Assembly (NCBI GenBank): GCA_030657355.1
Contig: CP131056.1
Coordinates: forward strand, 1,942,501 to 2,006,500
DNA: 64,000 bases
Direction: 5' to 3'
From: Radicibacter daui
Lineage (GTDB): Bacteria > Pseudomonadota > Alphaproteobacteria > Radicibacterales > Radicibacteraceae
The position numbers were made by a program, and so were the translations under genes. Positions 7,878 through 16,358 of the stretch are shown piece by piece. The notes under the pieces are model-generated. The model ran no database searches and had not been told where the DNA came from. It was given only the letters and a program-made list of their open reading frames with translations. Positions within the stretch are counted from its first letter, which is position 1, and each line of letters begins with the position of its first letter.

Positions 7878-9206
7878 ATGCAAAGATCGGCCAATCTGTT
7901 AATGGATGAGCTGGAGCATCTGCCGCGTATCCAGGTTTATGGTCAGGTTACGGCGGTACTCGGCCTGCTGATCGAGGTGGGTGGCATCGAGCGCCATCTT
8001 TCCGTCGGCGGCCGCTGCAGCGTGGAGACCCGCGAAGGCCGGCGTGTGCCGTGCGAGGTGGTGGGCTTTCGCAACGGGCGCGCGCAGCTGATGTCGCTGG
8101 GCTCGGTGCAGGGCGTCGGCCTCGGCTGCCGGGCGGTGATCGAAAGCGCGGTGCCCAGCGTCTATCCGTCCGAATTCTGGCTCGGGCGTGTGGTCGATGC
8201 GCTGGGTAACCCGGTGGATGGCAAGGGCCCGCTGCAGAAGGGGCGCATCGGCGTGCCCATCCGCAACAGCCCGCCGCCGGCCCATACCCGCAAACGCGTG
8301 GGCGCGAAGATCGACCTTGGCGTGCGCGTGCTCAACACCTTCTGCAGCCTGTGCGACGGGCAGCGCATGGGCATCTTCGCCGGCTCGGGCGTTGGCAAAT
8401 CCTCCCTTATGTCGATGCTGGCGCGCTACACCGCCTCCGACGTGGCCGTGATCGGCCTTATCGGCGAGCGCGGGCGCGAGCTGCAGGAATTCATTGAGGA
8501 CGATCTGGGCGAGGAGGGCATGGCACGCTCCGTTGTCGTGGTTGCCACCTCCGATGAAGCGCCGCTGATGCGCCGGCAGGCGGCCTATACCGCCATGTCG
8601 GTGGCGGAATATTTCCGCGATCAGGGCCTGCATGTGCTGACCATGATGGACAGCATCACCCGCTTTGCCATGGCCCAGCGCGAGATCGGCCTGTCGGTCG
8701 GCGAGCCGCCGACCAGCAAGGGGTATCCACCCACCGTCTTTGCCGAGCTGCCGCGCCTGCTGGAGCGCGCCGGCCCCGGCCCAAAGGGCAGTGGCAGCAT
8801 CACCGGGCTCTTTACCGTGCTGGTGGATGGCGACGACCATAACGAGCCGATTGCCGACGCGGTGCGCGGCATCCTTGACGGGCATATCGTGCTGGAGCGG
8901 CAGATTGCCGAGCGCGGGCGTTATCCGGCGGTCAATGTGCTGAAAAGCGTCTCGCGTACCATGCCGGGCTGCAATACGGCCGAGCAGAACCAGATCGTCG
9001 CGCGGGCACGCGAGATCATGTCCACCTATGAGGACATGGCCGAGATGGTGCGCCTTGGCGCCTACAAGAAGGGCAGCGACGTCAAGGTGGACCAGGCGAT
9101 CATGCTCTATCCGGCGATCGAGACTTTCCTTAAGCAGGGCAAGTTCGAACGGACGGACCTTGGCGAGTGCTACAAGCTCGTCAATGAGATCGTGAAGGCG
9201 GTCTGA
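7878..9206 (+). CDS. fliI: Flagellar export ATPase FliI
   Basis: Hexameric ATPase on the cytoplasmic side of the export gate that unfolds and feeds substrates, working with FliH and FliJ. Length 442 is normal. The P-loop GIFAGSGVGKSS starts at residue 165, and the family block RYPAVNVLKSVSR is near the C-terminus. The ATG is preceded by GGAGGG; a second ATG eight codons in is possible. Its stop overlaps the fliJ start by one base (TGATG). It is divergent from ctrA, and no sigma-54 promoter precedes it, consistent with an early flagellar class. Confidence 0.97.
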   Translation: MQRSANLLMDELEHLPRIQVYGQVTAVLGLLIEVGGIERHLSVGGRCSVETREGRRVPCEVVGFRNGRAQLMSLGSVQGVGLGCRAVIESAVPSVYPSEFWLGRVVDALGNPVDGKGPLQKGRIGVPIRNSPPPAHTRKRVGAKIDLGVRVLNTFCSLCDGQRMGIFAGSGVGKSSLMSMLARYTASDVAVIGLIGERGRELQEFIEDDLGEEGMARSVVVVATSDEAPLMRRQAAYTAMSVAEYFRDQGLHVLTMMDSITRFAMAQREIGLSVGEPPTSKGYPPTVFAELPRLLERAGPGPKGSGSITGLFTVLVDGDDHNEPIADAVRGILDGHIVLERQIAERGRYPAVNVLKSVSRTMPGCNTAEQNQIVARAREIMSTYEDMAEMVRLGAYKKGSDVKVDQAIMLYPAIETFLKQGKFERTDLGECYKLVNEIVKAV

Positions 9207-9661
9207 TGGCCAAGGGGCTGCACGGGCTCATCCGCTATCACAACTGGCAGCTCGATGAAAAAAAGCGGGCGCTGGCCGCGCTCAACGACCAGCGCGCCGC
9301 CATCGATGAATCGATCAGGAAGCTGGATGCCGAGGTGGTGGCGGAAAAGAAGGTCGCCGCCGAGATGACGGGCGTGGCCTACGGGCTCGACGCTTATCTG
9401 AAGGCCAGCAAGAAGCGGCGCACGATGATGGAAAACATCGCCCGCTCGCTCGACCACCGCATCGAAAAGGCGCTGGAGGAAATCCGCGAGGGTTTCCAGG
9501 AACTCAAGAAATACGAGATCGCCCAGCAGGAACGCGACCGCAAGGAAGCTGCCGAGATCGCGCGCAAGGAAGCCATCGACATGGATGAGGTGGCGCAGAA
9601 CGGCTTCCAGCGCCGCAAGGCGGAAGATGAGGCCGCCGAAGAGTTCGAGGAGCGCGGTTAG
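9206..9661 (+). CDS. fliJ: Flagellar export chaperone FliJ
   Basis: Small, mostly helical, highly charged protein of 151 residues, directly coupled to fliI. FliJ inserts into the FliI hexamer like a gamma-subunit stalk and helps couple ATP hydrolysis and proton motive force to export. The sequence is a near-continuous Lys/Glu/Arg-rich coiled coil with no membrane segment, and the YHNWQLDEKKRALAAL start is typical. Assignment rests on size, coiled-coil character and position after fliI. A convergent hydrolase gene follows. Confidence 0.85.
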   Translation: MAKGLHGLIRYHNWQLDEKKRALAALNDQRAAIDESIRKLDAEVVAEKKVAAEMTGVAYGLDAYLKASKKRRTMMENIARSLDHRIEKALEEIREGFQELKKYEIAQQERDRKEAAEIARKEAIDMDEVAQNGFQRRKAEDEAAEEFEERG

Positions 9662-9687
9662 GCCGCCTTCCGTTTCTGCCTCTCCCG

Positions 9688-10629
9688 TCAGTCCGCCGTC
9701 CGGTCGAGGAAGCGGGCGAGTTCCTGCATGCAGGCCTCGCGCTCTTCCACATGCGGCATGTGGCTCGATTGTTCGAACACATGCGAGCGCACGCCCGGGA
9801 TGTTATCCAGGAAAGGCCGGGTGACGGCCGGCGTCGCTTCGTCATACCGGCCGGCATAGACGAAGGTGGGCACGTCGATGAGGTGCAGCCGGTCGATGAT
9901 GCTCCAGTTGCGGATGGTGCCGATGACATGGAATTCCGTCGGCCCGTTCATCGCCAGATAGACGGTCGGGTCTTCATCCATCGCAGCAAAAGTGCGGGCG
10001 ACCTCCGGCGGCAGCGGCTGCACCCGGCAGACATGGCGCTTGTAAAATTCCTGCGTGGCGGCCTTGTACTCCGCGCTGTCCATGGTGCCGGCGGCTTCAT
10101 GCTTCAGCAGGGTTTCCTGCACGGCGGCCGGCAGCTGCGAGCGCAGGCGATTGGCCTCCGCCACCCAGAGCGGCATCGAGGGCAGGGAGTTGGCGAGCAC
10201 GAGTGCCCGCAGGCCTGCCGGACGGCGCACCGCATGCTCGCTGCTGAGAATGCCGCCCCAGGACTGGCCAAGCAGTGCATACCGTCCGGCGATGCCGAGA
10301 TGGGCAAGCAGGGCGTCGAGTTCAGCCAGGAACAGGTCAATGGTCCAGAAATCCGCTCCCTTGTCCCGCAAATGGGTGGAGCGACCATTGCCGAGCTGGT
10401 CGTAGTGGATGACGGCGCGCCCGGTGGCGGCGATGTCGCGGAAGCTGTCGACATAATCATGGGTGCAGCCGGGGCCGCCATGCGCCACCACCAGCGGGGT
10501 CTTCGGCCCGGCCAGATCGCCGGTCACGCGATACCAGGTCTGGTAATCCCGGAAGGGCACGTAACCTTCCTGGGGAGCGATATGGGCCAAGGCGGCATCT
10601 CCTTCGCGAGGCGGCTTCAAGCATGTCAC
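9688..10629 (-). CDS. Proline-iminopeptidase-type alpha/beta hydrolase (copy 1)
   Basis: S33-family serine hydrolase of 313 residues. It has the oxyanion block HGGPG (50-54), the nucleophile elbow GQSWGG (Ser123), a late acidic loop GRYDEATP and the catalytic His in SSHMPH. Relatives cleave N-terminal proline or small amides, and homologues beside LuxR solos are called Pip/PipA. It lies 78 bases downstream of the LuxR gene in the same direction, probably co-transcribed. No signal peptide is seen, so it should act in the cytoplasm, perhaps on compounds imported by the nearby ABC transporter. The substrate cannot be read from sequence. Confidence 0.85.
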   Translation of the reverse strand: MTCLKPPREGDAALAHIAPQEGYVPFRDYQTWYRVTGDLAGPKTPLVVAHGGPGCTHDYVDSFRDIAATGRAVIHYDQLGNGRSTHLRDKGADFWTIDLFLAELDALLAHLGIAGRYALLGQSWGGILSSEHAVRRPAGLRALVLANSLPSMPLWVAEANRLRSQLPAAVQETLLKHEAAGTMDSAEYKAATQEFYKRHVCRVQPLPPEVARTFAAMDEDPTVYLAMNGPTEFHVIGTIRNWSIIDRLHLIDVPTFVYAGRYDEATPAVTRPFLDNIPGVRSHVFEQSSHMPHVEEREACMQELARFLDRTAD

Positions 10630-10707
10630 CGCGGTAACTTGCCGTCCGGGAAGGGCCGAGGACCAGTCGTCAAAATTGATAGGGTAGGGAGAAAGATACG
10701 CTGCGGA

Positions 10708-11475
10708 TCAGGCGTCCAGCAGGCGGTAGTGGCTGGCGAGCGCCACGGCATGCACCCGGTTGCGGGCGCCCAGCTTCTGCACCGCGGAGTTAAGGTGCAG
10801 GGTTACGGTGGGCACTGCCCGGTCGAGCCGGCGGGCAATTTCCTTGGCGGTCAGCCCCTCGGCGGAATAACGCAGGCACTCGCGCTCGCGCCGGGTAAGG
10901 CTGACATAACCGCTGCGCCGCTCTTCCTCGCTGAACATGGGCAGCACCGTCTGGTGGAAGAGATGGCCCATGAAGCTGAAGGTGCCGAGATGGCGCCGCA
11001 ATTCGTGCTCCGTCTCTGCGTCGCCGCCGTCACGGATGGCAGTGAAGGTGGCAAGGTCGCCGTCGCGGCGATGCACCGGAACGGTGATGCCGCAGGTCAG
11101 GTGCATGTCATGCAGGTAGCTGGAGACGGCGGCGTGGTCCGGGTTCAGATGGCGCGCCAGCGGCGTTGAGTTGCGCCCGGCGCTGTAGGACCACACGAAG
11201 GGGGTGGTGGTGGCAAGGGCAAGCTGCTGCACCGGGTCATGCTGGTAATAACCCTGGTCGCACCACAGGCTGCGCATATCCTCCGGCGCGTTGCGGAAGC
11301 TGAGCACGGAGGGCGTAATCAACTCGCCCGCATGGCTCAGCGGCACTGGCGTATAGTCGTAGATGAGGCAGGTAAAACCCAGCTCGCCGATCAGGTCGAG
11401 CGTGGCATCGGCGCAGTCATCCGGCGACTCCGCACCGGCGAGGCGTTGTTCCATCCTCTCGATAAAATCAGTCAT
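10708..11475 (-). CDS. LuxR-family solo regulator of the plant-responsive OryR/PipR type
   Basis: Quorum-sensing-type regulator with no luxI nearby. It has an N-terminal autoinducer-binding domain (about 1-170) and a C-terminal LuxR helix-turn-helix (about 190-255). At the ligand-site positions of TraR Trp57 and Tyr61 it has Met67 and Trp71 (counted back from the DP at 80-81), the substitutions typical of OryR, PsoR, XccR and PipR, which respond to plant-derived compounds rather than acyl-homoserine lactones. Asp80, Pro81, Trp95 and Gly129 are kept. The HTH retains Glu197, Leu201 and Gly207 (TraR 178, 182, 188). It is flanked by three Pip-like hydrolases and a peptide-type ABC transporter, the known genomic setting of this subfamily. 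It faces a 45-bp palindrome, a likely binding site. Confidence 0.9.
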   Translation of the reverse strand: MTDFIERMEQRLAGAESPDDCADATLDLIGELGFTCLIYDYTPVPLSHAGELITPSVLSFRNAPEDMRSLWCDQGYYQHDPVQQLALATTTPFVWSYSAGRNSTPLARHLNPDHAAVSSYLHDMHLTCGITVPVHRRDGDLATFTAIRDGGDAETEHELRRHLGTFSFMGHLFHQTVLPMFSEEERRSGYVSLTRRERECLRYSAEGLTAKEIARRLDRAVPTVTLHLNSAVQKLGARNRVHAVALASHYRLLDA

Positions 11476-11528
11476 ACCAACAGCTTCCGGCGTTTACGGG
11501 CGCCCGGCAAAAGACGTCCTCCTATCAT

Positions 11529-11573
11529 AGCCCATCTTTTAACCACCGTCAGAGCGTGGGTAAAAAATGGGCT
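11529..11573. promoter_or_regulatory. 45-bp palindrome, candidate LuxR-type operator
   Basis: Left arm AGCCCATCTTTTAACCACC (11529-11547) pairs with right arm CGTGGGTAAAAAATGGGCT (11555-11573), 16 of 19 positions complementary around a 7-base centre. It lies between the divergent luxR (start 11475) and hydrolase operon (start 11728). A TATAAA (11577-11582) follows immediately, placing the dyad centre roughly 38 bases before a likely start site, near the class II position of lux boxes. No -35 element is visible, consistent with activator dependence. Confidence 0.65.
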
Positions 11574-11576
11574 CCC

Positions 11577-11582
11577 TATAAA
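11577..11582 (+). promoter_or_regulatory. Candidate -10 element of the hydrolase/ABC operon
   Basis: TATAAA directly after the palindrome. The 17-base-distant -35 position reads GCGTGG, unlike TTGACA, so the promoter would need an activator. Transcription would start near 11589, giving a leader of about 140 bases. Confidence 0.4.
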
Positions 11583-11727
11583 AATTGATATCTAGCCGCG
11601 TGCTGCCGGGCGGCCTTAGCCTTTGTCCTGCGTGGCACCCCCAATCCGGGACCGGCCGGGGCGAAGCCCCTGCCGCAGAAACCCGGAGCCGCCGCGCGAT
11701 GGCAGGACAGGGCGTAACGAGGTGGGA

Positions 11728-12618
11728 ATGTGGAGCGAGCTGGCGCCCGATGAGCGCCACGAAATCGGCGTTAACGGATACAAGGTGGTTGTCTATGGCT
11801 TCGGCTCCGGGCCGGAGGTGGTGCTGTGCCTCAATGGCGGGCCGGGCCTGCCGTGCGACTATCTGCGTGAGGCGCACTCCTGCCTGAAGAACCATGGCTA
11901 CCGGGTTATCGCCTTTGACCAGCTGGGCACCGGCGCCTCCGACCGGCCGCAGGACCCCGCGCTCTGGACCATCGGGCGTTATGTGGAAGAGGTGGAGACC
12001 GTGCGCACGGCGCTGGGTCTCGGCAAGGTGCATCTGCTGGGGCATTCCTGGGGCGGGTGGCTCGCCATCGATTATGCGCTGACCTATACCGGGGCGCTGA
12101 AGAGCCTGATCCTGGAAGATACCGATGCGGACATGCCGCATCTCATCACCGAACTGGAGCGGCTGCGCGCGGCGCTGGGCCCCGAGACGGTGGCGATGAT
12201 GCAGCGGCATGAGGCCGAAGGCACACTCGACCATCCCGAATATATGGCCGCCATCACCATCCTCAATTACCGGCATGTGTGCCGGCTGGAGGAGTGGCCG
12301 GCGCCGATCCGGCGCTCGCTCGGCGACTGGAACATGGGCCCCTATGGCACGATGCAGGGGCCGAACGAGTTTCTCTATACCGGCAACCTCAAGGACTGGA
12401 ACCGGGTGCCGGATCTGCCGCGCATCGCCGCGCCGACGCTGATTACCGTGGGCCAGCATGACGAGCTGACCCCGGCCTGCGCCCTGCGCATGAAGCAGGG
12501 CATCGCCCATGCCGAGCTGCATGTGTTCCCCAACAGCAGCCACATGCCCTTCTATGAGGAGCCGCAGGCCTATTATCCGGTGCTGCTCGATTTCCTGAAG
12601 CGGAACAGCACCCGATGA
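11728..12618 (+). CDS. Proline-iminopeptidase-type alpha/beta hydrolase (copy 2)
   Basis: First gene of the operon running to 18905. The ATG is chosen because GAGGTGGG precedes it and the protein then begins at the conserved domain; upstream in-frame codons are Arg/Pro-rich and unlike the family. The 296 residues include NGGPG (36-40), GHSWGG with Ser107, a late QHDELTP acidic loop and SSHMPF for the catalytic His. It is a close paralogue of the next gene (shared GGPGLPCDYLR, DQLGTGASD, LGHSWGGW) and more distant from copy 1. Its stop overlaps the next start (ATGA). Expected to be a cytoplasmic amidase or iminopeptidase; substrate unknown. Confidence 0.87.
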   Translation: MWSELAPDERHEIGVNGYKVVVYGFGSGPEVVLCLNGGPGLPCDYLREAHSCLKNHGYRVIAFDQLGTGASDRPQDPALWTIGRYVEEVETVRTALGLGKVHLLGHSWGGWLAIDYALTYTGALKSLILEDTDADMPHLITELERLRAALGPETVAMMQRHEAEGTLDHPEYMAAITILNYRHVCRLEEWPAPIRRSLGDWNMGPYGTMQGPNEFLYTGNLKDWNRVPDLPRIAAPTLITVGQHDELTPACALRMKQGIAHAELHVFPNSSHMPFYEEPQAYYPVLLDFLKRNSTR

Positions 12619-13571
12619 GCGATCCGGGCGTGACGCTGATGGCCGAGACCGGCCGGCTTCCAAACGGCTTTGCCGTGTGGGACGACCGGCCGGCGGACGA
12701 GCGCATCGAGATCGATCTGGGCGGCGGGCACAAGGTGGTTGCCTACAGCTATGGCTCGGGCGACGAGGTGCTGTTCCTGCTGAATGGCGGCCCGGGCCTG
12801 CCGTGCGATTATCTGCGCGACCCGCATGTGCCGCTTGCCGATCTCGGCTTTCGCGTCGTGGTGCATGACCAGCTGGGCACCGGCGCTTCCGATCACCCTG
12901 AAGACATGTCGCTCTGGACGCTGGAGCGCTATGTGGAGGAGGTGGAGGCTGTGCTGGCGGCGCTGGGGCTCACCCGCGTGCATTTCCTCGGCCATTCCTG
13001 GGGCGGGTGGTGCGGGATTGAATATGCGCTCAGGTATCCGGCCCGCATCAAATCCATGATCCTTGCCAATACCTGCGCCGACATTCCCCACCTCATGGGC
13101 GAGATCGAGCGGTTGCGCTCGGCCCTCGGGTCCGAGACGGTGGCGATGATGCAGATGCATGAGGCGCGGCAGAAATACGATCACCCGGCCTATGACGCCG
13201 CAGTCACGCTGCTGGATTACCGGCATATCCGCCGCCTGCCGGTGCGGCCGCAGCCGGCGGCGCGTTCCAAGGCGGGCTTCAACTATCCCATCTTCCACGC
13301 CATCCAGGGGCCGAACGAATATCACTATACCGGCAGCCTCAAGGGCTGGGCGCGGGTGGATGAACTCAAGAACTTCGGCTGGCCGGTGCTGGTCATCAAC
13401 GGCCAGCATGATGTGCTGACGCCGGCCTGCGGGCGGCGCATGCATGAGGCGCTGCCGGACAGCCATATCCGTATCTTCGCCAACTCCTCCCACTCGCCCT
13501 TCTATGAGGAGCCGGAGGCTTACCGGGCGTGTGTGCTGGACTTCCTGCGGGCGCAGGCGGGGCGCCGCTGA
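12615..13571 (+). CDS. Proline-iminopeptidase-type alpha/beta hydrolase (copy 3)
   Basis: Tandem paralogue of the preceding gene, 318 residues. NGGPG is at 57-61, the nucleophile Ser128 in GHSWGG, the acidic residue in GQHDVLTP and His in NSSHSPF. It overlaps the upstream stop by four bases and the downstream permease start by one base, so hydrolases and transporter are one translation-coupled unit. Two diverged copies suggest different substrates or sequential steps on an imported compound. No export signal. Confidence 0.87.
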   Translation: MSDPGVTLMAETGRLPNGFAVWDDRPADERIEIDLGGGHKVVAYSYGSGDEVLFLLNGGPGLPCDYLRDPHVPLADLGFRVVVHDQLGTGASDHPEDMSLWTLERYVEEVEAVLAALGLTRVHFLGHSWGGWCGIEYALRYPARIKSMILANTCADIPHLMGEIERLRSALGSETVAMMQMHEARQKYDHPAYDAAVTLLDYRHIRRLPVRPQPAARSKAGFNYPIFHAIQGPNEYHYTGSLKGWARVDELKNFGWPVLVINGQHDVLTPACGRRMHEALPDSHIRIFANSSHSPFYEEPEAYRACVLDFLRAQAGRR

Positions 13572-14509
13572 TGCATCGCTACCGCTTCGTGCTCTACCGG
13601 CCGCTGCAACTGATCCCTGTGCTTTTCGGCATCAGCGTCATCACCTTCGTGCTGGTACGCTCCATCCCCGGCGACCCGGCCCGGGTGCTGCTGGGCCCGC
13701 GCAGCACGCCGGATGCCATCGCCCGCATCCGGGCCCAGTTCGGCCTCGATGAGCCGCTGTGGGTGCAGTACCTCTATTTCCTCAAGAACCTCTTCCATGG
13801 CGAGATGGGCAAGTCGATCCTCTACAAGATCGACGTGCTGAAGGTGCTCACCACCCGCATCGAGCCGACGCTGGTGCTGGTTTTCGGCGCCGTGCTCATC
13901 GCGCTGCTGCTGGCGGTGCCGCTCGCCGCGCTTTCCGCCCGCTACAAAGGGCGTCTTGCCGACCATCTGGTGCGGCTCTTTTCCACCGCCGGGCTCGGAT
14001 TTCCGCCGTTCTGGCTCGGCATCATGCTGATCATTCTCTTCAGCGTGGTGCTCGACGTGCTGCCGACGTCCGGCTACGGGCGGGACTTCGGCGACAAGCT
14101 GCACCACATGATCCTGCCGTGCCTCACCATGGCGCTGCCGCTCGCCGCCGTGCTGACGCGCAACCTGCGTGCGGCCATGCTGGCGGAACTTGCCTCCGAC
14201 CAGGTAGTGGCGGTGAGGGCGCGAGGGTTGCCGGAAACAATCGTCTTCTGGCGCCATGTGCTGCCCAATTCGCTGGTGCCAGCCATCAACCTGCTGGCGG
14301 TCAATATCGGCTGGCTTATCGGCGGTTCGGTGGTGATCGAGAGCGTGTTTGCCGTGCCGGGCATGGGGCAGTTGCTGGTACGAGGCATCTTTACCCGCGA
14401 CTACATGGTGGTGCAGGGCGTGGCGATGGTTTTTGCCTGTGCCAGCGTACTCATCAATTTTCTGGCCGACATACTGACGGTAGCGGTCGATCCGCGGGTG
14501 AGGCTATGA
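13571..14509 (+). CDS. Dipeptide/oligopeptide-type ABC permease, DppB-like
   Basis: Inner-membrane permease of 312 residues. It has a first membrane helix right after MHRYRFVLYRPLQL, five further hydrophobic segments and the binding-protein-dependent permease loop near VRARGLPETIVFWRHVLPN. The ATG overlaps the stop of the hydrolase before it (TGATG); an upstream in-frame start inside that hydrolase is rejected. It pairs with the DppC-like permease downstream (ATGA overlap). Confidence 0.92.
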   Translation: MHRYRFVLYRPLQLIPVLFGISVITFVLVRSIPGDPARVLLGPRSTPDAIARIRAQFGLDEPLWVQYLYFLKNLFHGEMGKSILYKIDVLKVLTTRIEPTLVLVFGAVLIALLLAVPLAALSARYKGRLADHLVRLFSTAGLGFPPFWLGIMLIILFSVVLDVLPTSGYGRDFGDKLHHMILPCLTMALPLAAVLTRNLRAAMLAELASDQVVAVRARGLPETIVFWRHVLPNSLVPAINLLAVNIGWLIGGSVVIESVFAVPGMGQLLVRGIFTRDYMVVQGVAMVFACASVLINFLADILTVAVDPRVRL

Positions 14510-15366
14510 CCATGCTGCTCGTGCGCTCCTCCCATGCGCGTTTCGGCTGGCGGCTCCGGCTGCTGGGCGGCAATGCGGCCCTCACCATCGGCGCGCTTAT
14601 CGTGCTCGGCTGGCTGGTCGTTGCGCTGACGGCGCCGCTGATCGCGCCCTATGACCCCATCTTTCAGGATGCCACCGCGCGGCTGCAATCCCCGGGCTGG
14701 CTGCATCCGTTCGGCACCGACAATTTTGGCCGCGACGTGTTTGCCCGCGTGCTGTGGGGTGCCCGCATAGACCTGCAGATTTCGTTCCTCGGCGTCATCT
14801 TCCCCTTCATGATCGGGGCGTCGGTGGGCGCCATCGCCGGTTATTTTGGCGGCGTGGTCGACATGCTGCTGATGCGCATCATCGACATCGTGCTCGCTTT
14901 TCCCTTCCTCGTGCTGATGCTGGCGATCATCGCCATCCTCGGGCCCGGCCTTTCCAGCTTCTATATCGCCATGGCGCTGGTGGGGTGGATTTCCTATGCC
15001 CGGCTGGTGCGCTCGCAGGTGCTGGTGCTCAAACATGCCGATTTTGCCGTGGCGGCGCGCAGCCTCGGCTTCGGGCATATGCGCATCATGGGGCGCCATC
15101 TGCTGCCCAACGCCATTCTCGGCTCGGTCGTCTTTTCCATGTCGGATGCGGTGCTGGTGCTGCTGAATGGCGCGGCCATCAGCTATCTGGGCCTTGGCGT
15201 TCAGCCGCCGGTGGCCGAGTGGGGCATCATGGTGGCCGAAGGGCAGGGCTTCATCACCACCGCCTGGTGGATCACGGCCTTTCCCGGTATCGCCATCGTC
15301 AGCCTTGCCATGGGTTTCAGCTTTCTGGCCGACGGGCTTGGGGAATGGCTGGGGGTGCGGGAATGA
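14506..15366 (+). CDS. Dipeptide/oligopeptide-type ABC permease, DppC-like
   Basis: Second permease, 286 residues. It starts at an ATG overlapping the previous stop; the much longer open frame upstream lies inside dppB and is not coding. It has the DppC-type N-terminal OppC segment (APLIAPYDP, HPFGTDNFGRDVFARVLWG), about six membrane helices and the AARSLGFGHMRIMGRHLLPN coupling loop. It overlaps the ATPase gene by four bases. Confidence 0.92.
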   Translation: MTMLLVRSSHARFGWRLRLLGGNAALTIGALIVLGWLVVALTAPLIAPYDPIFQDATARLQSPGWLHPFGTDNFGRDVFARVLWGARIDLQISFLGVIFPFMIGASVGAIAGYFGGVVDMLLMRIIDIVLAFPFLVLMLAIIAILGPGLSSFYIAMALVGWISYARLVRSQVLVLKHADFAVAARSLGFGHMRIMGRHLLPNAILGSVVFSMSDAVLVLLNGAAISYLGLGVQPPVAEWGIMVAEGQGFITTAWWITAFPGIAIVSLAMGFSFLADGLGEWLGVRE

Positions 15367-16358
15367 GCGCCGGTCCCGTTCTCAGTGTGCGCGACCTGAC
15401 GGTCAGCGTTGCCCGTGACGAGGGCTGGCGCCCGATTGTCGATGGCGTTTCCTTCGATCTGCAGGCCGGCCAGATCCTCGGCCTTGTGGGCGAGAGCGGC
15501 AGCGGCAAGAGCATGACCTGCCGGGCGCTGATGCGCCTGTTGCCGGGCGCGCGCCTTGCCATTACCGGCGGCAGCATCCGTCTTGGCGAAGAAGAACTGA
15601 CGGCGCTGGATGAGGCCGCGATGCGCAAGGTGCGCGGCGGGCAGATCGGCATGATCTTCCAGAACCCCTCCAGCCATCTCGATCCGGTGATGACCATCGG
15701 CGCGCAGATTGCCGAGACCATCCGTTTCCATCAGGGCGCCAGCCGGCGCGAGGCGATGCGGCAGGCCATAGAAGTGCTGCGGCAGGTGGGCATTCCCGAT
15801 CCGACAGCGCGGGCGGGCAGTTACCCGCATGAATTCTCCGGCGGCATGCGCCAGCGCGCGATGATTGCCGTGGCACTGGCCTGCCAGCCAAAGGTGCTGA
15901 TCGCTGATGAGCCAACCACGGCGCTCGACGTGACGGTGCAGGCGCAGATCCTGCGCCTTCTGCTGGACCTGCGCGACAGCAAGGGCCTTTCCATCATCTT
16001 CATCACCCATGATCTGGGTGTGGTTTCGCAGACCTGCGACAGCATCGCGGTGATGTATGGCGGGCGCCTTGCCGAGCTGGGGCCGAAGCGCGACATCATC
16101 CGTGCCGCCCGGCACCCCTATACGGCCGGCCTTATCCGCTGCCAGCCGGGCGCGGCAGCCACCGGCACTTATCTGGAAACCATCCCCGGCCAGCCACCGA
16201 CCGTCGATGCCATGCCTTCGGGCTGCCGGTTCCATCCGCGCTGTCCGCGCGCGGGGGAGACGTGCCGGGAGCATCAGCCGGCTTTCATCAGTGTCGATCT
16301 CGGCCACCGGGCTGCCTGCCATTTCCCGGAAGGGCCCGGGCAGGAGGCTGCCCGATGA
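15363..16358 (+). CDS. Peptide-type ABC transporter ATPase, DppD-like
   Basis: Cytoplasmic ATPase of 331 residues energising the permease pair. Walker A GESGSGKS is at 43-50, the signature is FSGGMRQR, Walker B is [11 protein letters not shown], and a switch His lies in FITHDLG. The C-terminal oligopeptide-transporter extension has the Cys-containing [14 protein letters not shown] block, which in relatives can bind an iron-sulfur cluster. Overlapping start and stop with both neighbours. Confidence 0.93.
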   Translation: MSAGPVLSVRDLTVSVARDEGWRPIVDGVSFDLQAGQILGLVGESGSGKSMTCRALMRLLPGARLAITGGSIRLGEEELTALDEAAMRKVRGGQIGMIFQNPSSHLDPVMTIGAQIAETIRFHQGASRREAMRQAIEVLRQVGIPDPTARAGSYPHEFSGGMRQRAMIAVALACQPKVLIADEPTTALDVTVQAQILRLLLDLRDSKGLSIIFITHDLGVVSQTCDSIAVMYGGRLAELGPKRDIIRAARHPYTAGLIRCQPGAAATGTYLETIPGQPPTVDAMPSGCRFHPRCPRAGETCREHQPAFISVDLGHRAACHFPEGPGQEAAR

